DNA of 64,000 nt, taken from assembly GCF_002870965.1 (NCBI RefSeq), contig NZ_PHSO01000002.1, positions 96,001-160,000 on the forward strand, written 5' to 3'. The stretch is from Tsuneonella flava (GTDB taxonomy: Bacteria > Pseudomonadota > Alphaproteobacteria > Sphingomonadales > Sphingomonadaceae). Positions within the stretch are counted from its first letter, which is position 1, and every line of letters begins with the position of its first letter. Shown here piece after piece: positions 9,427-17,049 of this stretch. A program made the translations under genes and the position numbers. Under the pieces are notes generated by a model that was not told where the DNA came from, did no database searches, and saw only the letters and a program-made list of their open reading frames with translations.

Positions 9427-10458
9427 ATGGCCCGTAAACCCGCCCGCGCCGGGCAACCGGCGATTTCACCTCCTCCCGCACCTTTGCGCGAATCGCGTCG
9501 CGCCCGTGCAGAGCTGACGTTCGAAGATCAGTCGTTGCTTGTCCCGTTATTCGGGCAGTTCGATGCCAATCTGGTGCAGGTGGAAAACCGGCTGGGCGTG
9601 TTCATCTCTGCCCGCGGGGATCGCATCCTGATCGAAGGGAGCACGGATTCGGTGGCCCGCGCGCGCGACACGCTCAATGCGATGTACGATCGGCTGGCGC
9701 GGGGCGAAGATCTCGATACCGGCGCGATCGAATCGCTGATCGCGATGTCCAACGAACCGACGCTGGACGGGATCGTGCGCGGCGGAGACGACGCACCCAA
9801 AGTGATGATCCGCACCCGCCGCAAGACCATCGTTCCGCGCAGCGCGGGGCAGATCCCCTATATGCAGCAACTGGCGAGCAAGGATATCGTCTTCGCGCTC
9901 GGCCCCGCGGGCACAGGCAAGACATACCTCGCCGTGGCGCAGGCGGTCAGCCAGCTGATCAGCGGCAGCGTACAACGCATGATCCTGTCGCGCCCGGCGG
10001 TGGAAGCGGGGGAGAAGCTGGGCTTCCTGCCTGGCGATATGAAGGAAAAAGTCGATCCGTACCTGCGTCCGCTGTACGATGCTCTGTACGATTGCATGCC
10101 GCCCGAACAGGTCGAACGCCATATCGAAAGCGGGGTGATCGAAGTGGCCCCGATCGCCTTCATGCGCGGGCGCACATTGGCCGATGCTTTCGTAATTCTC
10201 GACGAAGCGCAAAACACCACGCGCGAACAGATGAAGATGTTCCTCACCCGCTTCGGCCAGAACAGCCGGATGGTTATTTGCGGCGATCCGAAGCAGGTCG
10301 ACATTCCCGGCGGAGATTCGATGAGCGGGCTGGCCGATGCCGTAACCAAGCTGGAAGGTATCGAAGGCATCGCCGTCAGCCGCTTCACCGCCAGCGACGT
10401 AGTGCGCCACCCCATCGTGGGCCGCATCGTCGAAGCATACGAAGGGCCGGGAGCATAA
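9427..10458 (+). CDS. phoH: PhoH family ATPase
   Basis: 343 residues: an N-terminal KH-like/PhoH-leader domain (VENRLGVFISARGDRILIEG) followed by the PhoH ATPase core with Walker A GPAGTGKT at residues 159-166 and Walker B FVILDEAQN around Asp259. PhoH/YbeZ proteins act with the YbeY endoribonuclease in rRNA maturation and stress. ATG at 9427 follows AAGGAG by three to four bases. ybeY, which usually follows, is not here; the next plus-strand gene is an unrelated exported protein. Confidence 0.92.
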   Translation: MARKPARAGQPAISPPPAPLRESRRARAELTFEDQSLLVPLFGQFDANLVQVENRLGVFISARGDRILIEGSTDSVARARDTLNAMYDRLARGEDLDTGAIESLIAMSNEPTLDGIVRGGDDAPKVMIRTRRKTIVPRSAGQIPYMQQLASKDIVFALGPAGTGKTYLAVAQAVSQLISGSVQRMILSRPAVEAGEKLGFLPGDMKEKVDPYLRPLYDALYDCMPPEQVERHIESGVIEVAPIAFMRGRTLADAFVILDEAQNTTREQMKMFLTRFGQNSRMVICGDPKQVDIPGGDSMSGLADAVTKLEGIEGIAVSRFTASDVVRHPIVGRIVEAYEGPGA

Positions 10459-10616
10459 AATTCAGCGGCGCAGAACGCAGATGCCATGCTTTCAACGCAC
10501 TTCGTGGCCGGTGAGTATCACCTGAAGCTATAACGTCGGCCCTGTTGCGATACTTCACCTGACGCGGTTTGGTAATCGGATTTGAAAGAGCCACAGACAC
10601 GCCTTAAGGTTGCCCT

Positions 10617-11306
10617 ATGCCAGCAACCCGCTTCAAACGAGCCGCTTCGTTGTTCGCCACTGCCCTGCTTTTCGCTTTCCAGCCTGCCGTTGCAAAGGAT
10701 CAATCGCAAGCTGCGTCAGATGAGACTGCGGACCCGGCTGTGGGTGAGTACGTTTTCTCCCAGATGGAGCTTATTGCCGGCCTTCGCCTCCATGCAGACG
10801 GCACTTTCGAATATGGTCTGACAGTGGGCTCGCTGGATGAACGGGCGCAAGGTCGATGGAAGCGCGCCGGCGACAGAATCGAACTTGGCAGCGACCCAAG
10901 ACCACTCGCGCCGACTGTCACCCCCGACACGATTGAGGCCACGCCGGGCAAGCCGTTCGCAATCCGGGTGCGGGCGCCCAACGGGCGCGATGTTCCCGGC
11001 ATCGATCTGCGGATCGATTTTGAAACCGGCGCTCCGCTCGAATCGTATCTTGACGGTGGCCCGTGGACGTTTCCAGCGGACGAACATCGTCACCCGCGCT
11101 TTGTGACTTTCACCCTGAAAGGCTACCGGATCGATTCCGGCCCTTTGCCGCTCCGCGCCGAGGACGGGACGACAGCGAACTATCTGCTGACACCGAACGA
11201 TTTCGGGGTCGTCGATCTGACCGGAACCTATCTGGAGCGGCAGGCAGACGGACTGCTGCTATCGCGACCGGAAGGCACGATCCTGTTCAAACGTAGAAGC
11301 AATTGA
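10617..11306 (+). CDS. Hypothetical exported protein
   Basis: 229 residues with a Sec signal peptide (basic MPATRFKR, hydrophobic ATALLFAFQPAVA, likely cleavage after AVA). The mature part looks like a beta-rich protein: GEYVFSQMELIAGLRLHADG and a repeated 'adds weight to baseline' pattern with RWKRAGDRIELGSD, followed by a carboxypeptidase-regulatory-like strand region. I do not recognise the family. It stands alone between phoH and the tRNA gene. A periplasmic or outer-membrane location is inferred from the signal peptide only. Confidence 0.68.
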   Translation: MPATRFKRAASLFATALLFAFQPAVAKDQSQAASDETADPAVGEYVFSQMELIAGLRLHADGTFEYGLTVGSLDERAQGRWKRAGDRIELGSDPRPLAPTVTPDTIEATPGKPFAIRVRAPNGRDVPGIDLRIDFETGAPLESYLDGGPWTFPADEHRHPRFVTFTLKGYRIDSGPLPLRAEDGTTANYLLTPNDFGVVDLTGTYLERQADGLLLSRPEGTILFKRRSN

Positions 11307-11342
11307 TTGCGGCGCTTCGTCGCGAATATCTGCGACAAAGTC

Positions 11343-11417
11343 TGGCTGGGGCGGCAGGATTCGAACCTGCGCATGCCGGTACCAAAAACCGGTGCCTTAC
11401 CGCTTGGCTACGCCCCA
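11343..11417 (-). tRNA. tRNA-Gln (anticodon TTG)
   Basis: Read on the minus strand, the acceptor arms TGGGGCG and CGCCCCA pair, the T-arm has GGTTCGAATCC, and the anticodon stem CCGGT/ACCGG encloses the 7-base loop TTTTGGT with TTG at positions 34-36. The discriminator G and an encoded CCA are at 11343-11346. The cloverleaf is complete at 75 bases. Confidence 0.97.
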
Positions 11418-11637
11418 GCAGGCGGCCCCCTATAGCGCCTCCTGCGGCGATGTGAAGTGGTCTGACGGGATTACTGGATTCTATCGTGAAATGAAGGACA
11501 GTTGCAGCAAACGAAACCTGTTGTGACAGTAAAGCACCATCGGTTTGACGCGCGACAAATGCGACAGAGCACCGCAGAGGTATTCAATCGGTCGAGCGAT
11601 AACTTAGCTGTTGTAGCTCTCCCGAATCCTCCTTTAA
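11418..11637 (+). ncRNA. Candidate small RNA upstream of an orphan intrinsic terminator
   Basis: This gene-free stretch lies between tRNA-Gln (minus) and a perfect plus-strand terminator at 11638-11671. No plausible plus-strand protein gene ends at that terminator, so a short transcript is likely. The segment just before it has a CTCCCGAATCCTCCTTT pyrimidine-rich run that could pair with ribosome-binding sites. The promoter is not obvious and the 5' end is undefined; the coordinates only bound the possible transcript. Confidence 0.35.
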
Positions 11638-11671
11638 GGGCGGCAACTTTCGAACTTGCCGCCCACTTTTT
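11638..11671 (+). terminator. Intrinsic terminator, plus strand
   Basis: A perfect 9-bp stem, GGGCGGCAA and TTGCCGCCC, with a 9-base loop, followed after two bases by TTTTT. The T-run is only on the plus strand, so it ends a rightward transcript. The converging enoyl-CoA hydratase gene lies beyond it. Confidence 0.85.
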
Positions 11672-11779
11672 GCTGGTCCCGCGCTGCGGGCAGGCAGGCA
11701 GGCGGGCTGGTCCGGTAACGGGATTTATCGCTCTCGGTAATCGAACCGATGATCGCGAATGCGACGCGCCAGCCAGCGC

Positions 11780-12583
11780 TTACTCCCCGGTAAAGTCGGG
11801 TTTCCGCTTTTCCAGAAACGCATCGACGGCTTCCTTGTGGTCGCGGGTTTCATGGGCCAGCGCCTGCATCGATGCCGACATTTCCAGCACTTCGTTGAGC
11901 CGCATGTTCTGAGCATCGGTCAGCAAGCGCTTGGCCAGTCGCAGCGATCGGGGCGGATTGGCCGCCACGCGTTCGGCCAATGCCATTGCTTCGTCCATCA
12001 GGCGCTCTGCAGGGACGACCCGCGATACCAGCCCGATCTCCTTCGCTTCTTCCGCGTTGAGCGTATCGCCGGTGAACATCAGTTCCGCTGCCTTCGCGTA
12101 GCCCACTGCGCGTGGCAGTGCCCATGCTCCGCCATCGCCGGGGATCAGCCCCACTTTGACGAAACCGGCAGCAAATTTTGCAGTGTCGGCGGCGATCCGC
12201 ATATCGCAGAAGCACGCCAGATCGTTGCCCAGCCCGATGGCATGGCCATTGACAGCAGCGATCAGAGGCACTTCACAGTCGTTGAATGCCCGGCTGATGG
12301 TCTGCACGCCGCGGCGATAGTTGCTGCGCGTATCGGCAGGGGATGCCAGCGGACCAATGCCGTTGCGATCCTTCATCGCCTGCAAGTTGCCTCCGGCGGA
12401 AAAAGCCCGGCCCGATCCGGTGACGATAGCAACGCTGATGCCTGTATCGTCTCCAATATCGTGCAACGCCGACACGAGATCGGCGCAGTCTTCGTGCGTG
12501 GCGATGGCATTCATCGTATCGGGATGGTTGAAAGTGAGGATCGCAATCCGCCCCCGCTTCTCCATCTTCACGAAATCGCCCAT
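11780..12583 (-). CDS. Enoyl-CoA hydratase/isomerase family protein
   Basis: A 267-residue crotonase-fold enzyme. It has the oxyanion-hole segment GRAFSAGGNLQAM, the second segment VNGHAIGLGNDLACFCDMRIA, and FVKVGLIPGDGGAW; this last region holds Gly/Pro-Gly-Asp where canonical hydratases carry a catalytic Glu, so isomerase or another crotonase reaction is possible. ATG at 12583 is chosen because AAAGGAG lies 8-10 bases upstream; the longer frame overlaps the divergent neighbour. It stands alone. Fatty-acid or aromatic degradation is a general expectation only. Confidence 0.85.
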   Translation of the reverse strand: MGDFVKMEKRGRIAILTFNHPDTMNAIATHEDCADLVSALHDIGDDTGISVAIVTGSGRAFSAGGNLQAMKDRNGIGPLASPADTRSNYRRGVQTISRAFNDCEVPLIAAVNGHAIGLGNDLACFCDMRIAADTAKFAAGFVKVGLIPGDGGAWALPRAVGYAKAAELMFTGDTLNAEEAKEIGLVSRVVPAERLMDEAMALAERVAANPPRSLRLAKRLLTDAQNMRLNEVLEMSASMQALAHETRDHKEAVDAFLEKRKPDFTGE

Positions 12584-12657
12584 TCTGCCCTCTCCTTTGC
12601 CGAATCCGAATCTATTGCAAAGGCGACCGTGGGGCGGATTGGCGATGGTGGCAACGG

Positions 12658-13434
12658 CTACATCGCGCCCCAGCTCTTCCACAGCATATAGATCGCGACA
12701 ACGAAGATCAGCACAGCGAAGACAGTCTTGAGCTGCCCGCCGCCCGAAAGCCGTCGGGCCAGCCGCGTCCCGAAGAAAGCGCCGATAACGCCCCCGGCGA
12801 TGAAAGTGCCGGCAAGCACCCAGTCGACCAGCCCGGAGAAGGCATAGTTCGCGGCTGTCGTCAGGCCGAATGCCGTCACCGCCACCAGACTGGTGCCGAC
12901 AGCATTGATCATCGCCATGTCTGTCGCAGCGATCAGGCCGGGCACGATCAGGAAACCACCGCCAATGCCGAAAAATCCGCTGAACGCCCCGGTGCCGAAG
13001 CCGTAACCCAACACTTTGGGTGCGTTAGTCCGGTTGCACTGTGCCCCCGGCGTGCCCTGATTGCGCCGACCACGCAGCATCAGCACCCCCACCACCAGCA
13101 TCAGCAGCGCGAAGAGGAACAGCAGTTTGTCGCCGTCAACGCTCTTGCCCAGTGTCGATCCGCCGAATGCGCCCACGATCCCGGCGGCGGCATAGATCAG
13201 CCCGCAGCGCCAGCGCACAGTTCGCTCGCGCGCATGTTGTAGCAGGCCGCTGGCGGCGTTGGCTGCCACGGCCAGCGCGCTGGTGCCGATGGCCACATGC
13301 GGGCTGGACACGCCGACAAGATAGACCATCAGCGGCACAGCCAGAATCGATCCGCCGCCACCGACAAGGCCCAGCGAAAAGCCGACGACCCCGCCCGACA
13401 ACGCGCCGAGTGCCATATGTAACGGATCGAGCAC
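12658..13434 (-). CDS. TSUP family transporter (TauE/SafE, sulfite/organosulfur exporter)
   Basis: 258 residues with about eight transmembrane helices and the paired TSUP signatures GFSLGLVGGGGSILAVPL near the N-terminus and GAFSGFFGIGGGFLIVPG in the second half. TSUP proteins move sulfite, sulfoacetate or related anions across the inner membrane. GTG at 13434 follows AGGAG by seven bases. It is the third gene of a minus-strand set with a DUF2892 protein and an MBL-fold hydrolase, the arrangement found in BigR/SqrR-type operons, where it is proposed to export sulfite made by persulfide oxidation. Confidence 0.9.
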   Translation of the reverse strand: MLDPLHMALGALSGGVVGFSLGLVGGGGSILAVPLMVYLVGVSSPHVAIGTSALAVAANAASGLLQHARERTVRWRCGLIYAAAGIVGAFGGSTLGKSVDGDKLLFLFALLMLVVGVLMLRGRRNQGTPGAQCNRTNAPKVLGYGFGTGAFSGFFGIGGGFLIVPGLIAATDMAMINAVGTSLVAVTAFGLTTAANYAFSGLVDWVLAGTFIAGGVIGAFFGTRLARRLSGGGQLKTVFAVLIFVVAIYMLWKSWGAM

Positions 13435-13475
13435 TGTAAGCTCCTGAAATTATCCCGCAAACAAGCGGGCGGCAA

Positions 13476-13676
13476 TCAGCCCTTCTTGCGCGTATCGAGG
13501 CCGATCAGCTTATACGCCGGGCAGAAGCCAATCAGGCTGGTCAGCAGCAGCACCGCCGCCACGATCCATGCGACAGTCGCCAGTGTACCTGTCAGAACCC
13601 CGGTGGCCGCCAGTACCGCCAGAATAATCGCACCGATCACGCGCAGGGTTCGATCCGATTTTCCCATGTTCAACAT
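13476..13676 (-). CDS. DUF2892 / YgaP-like small membrane protein
   Basis: 66 residues with two hydrophobic helices (VIGAIILAVLAATGVL and VAWIVAAVLLLTSLIG) and the DUF2892 ending GFCPAYKLIGLDT. In YgaP this membrane unit is fused to a rhodanese; here it is free-standing between sulfur-handling genes. ATG at 13676 has GAAGGA about ten bases upstream. The conserved Cys in GFCP could carry sulfur, by analogy. A second copy is at 23145 in the other sulfur cluster. Confidence 0.85.
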   Translation of the reverse strand: MLNMGKSDRTLRVIGAIILAVLAATGVLTGTLATVAWIVAAVLLLTSLIGFCPAYKLIGLDTRKKG

Positions 13677-13725
13677 TGCCTTGGTTCCTTCATCGCATGG
13701 CAAGACCCGCCATTGGGCTGCCGGT

Positions 13726-14664
13726 TCATACCCCTTGCACGGGTATCTTGAGATAGCGCGTTCCGTTGTCTTCCGGCGGCGGGAAATGGCCCGCGCGCAT
13801 ATTGACCTGGATCGAAGGCAGGATCAGCCGCGGCATCCCCAATGTGACATCGCGTGCCTCGCGCATGGAGACGAAATCGTCTTCGCTCACACCAGTCGCA
13901 GCGTGGATATTGCCATCCCGCTCCTCCGCAATGGTCGTTTCCCACGCGAATTCGTCGCGCCCCGGTGCCTTGTAATCGTGGCACAGGAACAGCCGCGCCT
14001 TGCCCGGCAGTTCCAGCAATCGGCGGATCGACCGATAAAGCGTGCGCGCGTCGCCGCCCGGAAAATCCGCCCGCGCAGTGCCGAAATCGGGCATGAAGAT
14101 CGTATCGCCCGGAAACACCGCATCGCCCACGACATAGGCGAGATCCGCTGGCGTATGGCCGGGAACGTGCAACACCGCAGCTTCGATTTCACCAATTGTG
14201 AAGATGTCACCATCTGCAAACAGATGATCGAACTGCGATCCATCGTGCCGGAAATCGGCCCCGACATTGAACGTGGCGCCGAAAGTATCCTGCACGTCCA
14301 CAATGTGCGCGCCAATCGCAATCCGGCCACCCAGCGCCCCTTTCAGATAGGGGGCGGCAGACAAGTGATCGGCATGGGCATGGGTTTCCAGAAGCCAGGC
14401 GACCTCCAGGCCCTGCTCTTTGACGTAAGCAATTACCTGATCGGCAGATTCGTGCGATACCCGGCCCGACGCCGGATCGTAATCCAGCACCGGGTCGATA
14501 ATCGCAGCAGCCCGATTTTCAGGGTCGTGGACGACATGGGTGGCAGTGAACGTCGCTTCATCGAAAAACGTGTGAACGACCGGTGCCCGCGTTTTGCCCA
14601 ACAAGGCATTTTCGACGATTCCGGTCGCCTGAGATAACGCTGTATCCTGTTCGCGATCAACCAT
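13726..14664 (-). CDS. blh: MBL-fold metallohydrolase, persulfide dioxygenase-like (Blh/ETHE1-related)
   Basis: 312 residues of metallo-beta-lactamase fold. The metal-binding HAHADH motif is at residues 95-100 within LLETHAHADHLSAAPYL; later metal ligands are VPGHTPADL, FPGDTIF and FLCHDY. The C-terminus GTRYLKIPVQ is typical of this subgroup. Such proteins, linked with BigR, oxidise glutathione persulfide to sulfite in the cytosol. ATG at 14664 follows GGAG by six bases; upstream ATGs would run into the divergent promoter. It heads the operon with DUF2892 and TauE/SafE, suggesting persulfide oxidation then sulfite export. The symbol is by family resemblance. Confidence 0.86.
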   Translation of the reverse strand: MVDREQDTALSQATGIVENALLGKTRAPVVHTFFDEATFTATHVVHDPENRAAAIIDPVLDYDPASGRVSHESADQVIAYVKEQGLEVAWLLETHAHADHLSAAPYLKGALGGRIAIGAHIVDVQDTFGATFNVGADFRHDGSQFDHLFADGDIFTIGEIEAAVLHVPGHTPADLAYVVGDAVFPGDTIFMPDFGTARADFPGGDARTLYRSIRRLLELPGKARLFLCHDYKAPGRDEFAWETTIAEERDGNIHAATGVSEDDFVSMREARDVTLGMPRLILPSIQVNMRAGHFPPPEDNGTRYLKIPVQGV

Positions 14665-14699
14665 CGATAACTCCATATTCATTTTCAGATAGTAAGTAA

Positions 14700-14714
14700 T
14701 CATGTATATGTCTT
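14700..14714 (+). promoter_or_regulatory. Putative operator shared by two sulfur-related divergent promoters (copy 1)
   Basis: TCATGTATATGTCTT lies between the divergent MBL-hydrolase (start 14664) and peroxiredoxin (start 14738) genes. A near-identical TCGTGTATATGTTTT occurs in the second divergent promoter at 21791. The ArsR gene 0.7 kb away is the obvious candidate regulator. The site is not fully palindromic here. Confidence 0.5.
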
Positions 14715-14737
14715 GCGTCAAGACGAGAGGGAAACTA

Positions 14738-15412
14738 ATGACAAGGTTGATGGCGCCATTTTCAGACAGCACTCAGGACACCCCGCCGCTTCGTATCGGG
14801 GAAATCGTGCCCCGCTTTACCGCGCGCAGCACCCAAGGGGTGATCGACCTCGCAGATTATGACGATCGGTGGTTCATCCTGTTTGCCCACCCCGCCGATT
14901 TCACACCTGTTTGCACCAGCGAGCTGATCGAGCTGGCGAAGGCTGAGGCAGATTTTGCCGCGCTCGATTGCGCGCTGATCGGCCATTCCGTCGATAGTCT
15001 TTACTCTCACCTCGCGTGGCTGCGTGCGATCCACGAACTGTCTGGGGTGAAGGTCGGCTTTCCACTGGTGGAAGATCCATCGATGGAGATCGCCCGCGCT
15101 TACGGAATGATGAGCTGCGATGCCACCGATGCGACCACTGTTCGCACCACGTATTTCATCGGGCCGGGCGGCATTTTGCATGCCTCGATCTGCTACCCGC
15201 TCAATGTCGGGCGATCGATCCCTGAGATGCTGCGTCTGGTGAAGGCCTTACAGGAGGCGGAACGCAACGACGCACTGGCTCCGGCAAACTGGCAACCGGG
15301 CGACGCATTGTTGCGCGATCCTGAAGAGACTATTGGGAAGGTCCTCTCCGGCAGCAAAGCAAACGACTGGTTCTATTCCCCGTTCAGGGCCGGAGGGCGC
15401 AGTGGCAAGTAA
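14738..15412 (+). CDS. Peroxiredoxin, Prx6/1-Cys-like
   Basis: 224 residues. Peroxidatic Cys59 sits in HPADFTPVCTSEL, the thioredoxin-fold peroxiredoxin signature; the long C-terminal extension after NVGRSIPEMLRLVKAL matches the Prx6 subgroup, which reduces hydroperoxides with one essential Cys. Other cysteines (for example MMSCDATDA, ASICYPLN) may resolve. ATG at 14738 follows AGAGGG; the earlier in-frame ATG at 14702 overlaps the putative operator. It is divergent from the persulfide dioxygenase operon and overlaps the ArsR gene by 11 bases, so it probably belongs to the same reactive-sulfur/peroxide response. Confidence 0.88.
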   Translation: MTRLMAPFSDSTQDTPPLRIGEIVPRFTARSTQGVIDLADYDDRWFILFAHPADFTPVCTSELIELAKAEADFAALDCALIGHSVDSLYSHLAWLRAIHELSGVKVGFPLVEDPSMEIARAYGMMSCDATDATTVRTTYFIGPGGILHASICYPLNVGRSIPEMLRLVKALQEAERNDALAPANWQPGDALLRDPEETIGKVLSGSKANDWFYSPFRAGGRSGK

Positions 15413-15785
15413 TCCCGAACGCGATTTCGAAGGCAGCGCCGAATTGCTGCGCGCCATTGCCCATCCGGTACGCCTGCAAATCCTCTGCGCGATCAAGGAT
15501 ACAGATCACGCGGTGAGCGAGATCGAGGATCTCACCGGCATTTCGCAGCCCGGCCTGTCGCAGCAACTGGCCATTTTGCGTAAAGCGGACCTCGTCACTA
15601 CCCGGCGCGACGGGAAGAAGATCTACTACCGCGTCGATCGTGAGCAGATGCTGGGCGCGAGCGACCTGCTCGATGCGCTCGCCGGCACCAATCTGGGCCC
15701 ACAGCGCGACCGGCGGGCAGCGCAACTCCACAGTGGCGGCGGGGCGGCGACTTTCGCCCGTATCGTCAGCCGCTCGAACGACTAA
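15402..15785 (+). CDS. ArsR family winged-helix regulator, BigR/SqrR-like
   Basis: 127 residues. The winged helix includes LLRAIAHPVRLQILCAI, VSEIEDLTGISQPGLSQQLAIL as recognition helix region, and LVTTRRDGKKIYYRV as wing. BigR/SqrR repressors sense persulfide through two cysteines; here only the first position is kept (Cys29) and the second, near the end of the last helix, is absent (LLDALAGTN). GTG at 15402 follows GGAGGG and overlaps the peroxiredoxin stop. The 3' end overlaps the convergent UbiM-like gene by 20 bases. Likely targets are the two divergent promoters carrying the shared motif. Confidence 0.86.
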   Translation: MASNPERDFEGSAELLRAIAHPVRLQILCAIKDTDHAVSEIEDLTGISQPGLSQQLAILRKADLVTTRRDGKKIYYRVDREQMLGASDLLDALAGTNLGPQRDRRAAQLHSGGGAATFARIVSRSND

Positions 15786-17004
15786 GCGGGCCGGGCGGCA
15801 GGCTGGGCAACCCGGCAGATCTGGCCGGAATGCCCAGCCTGCGATTGCCCGATAGCAAAAGGGCCAGCGCGCCGGATACCGGTTTGCTCGCGCCCAACCG
15901 CAAGACCGCTTTCCGCACCGGACGGGCAAAGGGCGTATCGTCGGTGTAGAGCCCCACGAGATGGCGCGTCGCTTCGTACAGCGGCAAAGTCGCCATCTGC
16001 CGCTCGATCGCATATCGCACCAGACGAGCATAGCGTGGCATCCCGCCACGCAGAACGCGCCCCAGCTCCCATGCACCCGCGAGGCCGAAGTTGAACCCGT
16101 GCGCCGTCACCGGGTGCATACCCACCGCCGCATCGCCCACCAACGCCGCGCGTGGGCGCACGAAGCGTTCGGAGAAGGTCATCGTCAGTGGATAGGCGAA
16201 CGGTTGCTCCACCGCTTCGATATCGCCCAGTTCCCCGGCGAGGATCGCCCTGGCATAGGATTCGCGACATGCCTCGGGCCAGGCGAGGAAATCCGCCGCT
16301 TTCGCGTCAGGCAAAGTAAGCACAAACGAAGTCAGTCCAGGGCCGAGCGGGAGCAGCGCAACCGTGCGCCCGCGGTCGAACCATTCCAGTGCCTTACCAC
16401 CCAGCGGGTCGCCCGAATGACGCACCCGCATACAGATCATCGTCCGTTGCGTTTTATGGATTCGCGCCCCTATGCCCAACATCCCGCGCACTGCGGAAAA
16501 GCGCGAGTCCGCTGCCACCACCATTGCGCCGCGCAGTATCTCGCCCGACGCCAGACGAACCTCTGCACCGCCTTCGGTGACGGCAGCGCCGATCACCCGC
16601 TGCTCGGTTCGCAAGTCGAGCCGTTCTTGCCCGCTAACCGACTGATAAAGCGCGCGGCGGATGGCGTGGTTGGGCACCAGATTGCCGAGTTGACCGCCAT
16701 CCTGCCCGGTCGGATCGATGGCCATTGCGAAAGACGATCCGCCGTCGCGCACCCGCGCGCCGCGCAACGGGTGGATTTCTTCCTGCGGAATCAAGGGCCA
16801 GACGCCCAGATCGCTCAGGATGCCTTGCGAACGCAGCGTCAGCGCGATCTCTCTGCCATCGGGCCTGGGATCGGCAATGGTCGCTTCGGGCTGATATTCC
16901 AGCACAGTGACCCGCACCGGCGCATCGGCCAGGCTCCGCGCGAGTGCCAGCCCTGCCGGACCGGCACCGACGATGATGACATTATCGAGCGTTTCGTGTG
17001 ACAT
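15766..17004 (-). CDS. ubiM: FAD-dependent hydroxylase of the UbiH/UbiF family, UbiM-like
   Basis: 412 residues. FAD-binding GAGPAGLALARSL lies at the N-terminus, the DG-type motif appears as ATIADPRPDGREIALT, and LVGDAAVGMHPVTAHGFNFG is the GD motif with the following NADPH/FAD segment. PDGREIALTLRSQGILSDLGVW resembles UbiM, a ubiquinone-ring hydroxylase used by some proteobacteria in place of UbiF. ATG at 17004 starts the beta-alpha-beta fold properly. It sits between the ArsR gene (convergent, overlapping) and the RND operon (same strand, 46 bases beyond). Function is by family; other ring hydroxylases are possible. Confidence 0.7.
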   Translation of the reverse strand: MSHETLDNVIIVGAGPAGLALARSLADAPVRVTVLEYQPEATIADPRPDGREIALTLRSQGILSDLGVWPLIPQEEIHPLRGARVRDGGSSFAMAIDPTGQDGGQLGNLVPNHAIRRALYQSVSGQERLDLRTEQRVIGAAVTEGGAEVRLASGEILRGAMVVAADSRFSAVRGMLGIGARIHKTQRTMICMRVRHSGDPLGGKALEWFDRGRTVALLPLGPGLTSFVLTLPDAKAADFLAWPEACRESYARAILAGELGDIEAVEQPFAYPLTMTFSERFVRPRAALVGDAAVGMHPVTAHGFNFGLAGAWELGRVLRGGMPRYARLVRYAIERQMATLPLYEATRHLVGLYTDDTPFARPVRKAVLRLGASKPVSGALALLLSGNRRLGIPARSAGLPSLPPGPLSRSSG

Positions 17005-17049
17005 GCGGCAAGTGATCGCACCGCATTGCCATCGGTTCATTGCGTTCGA

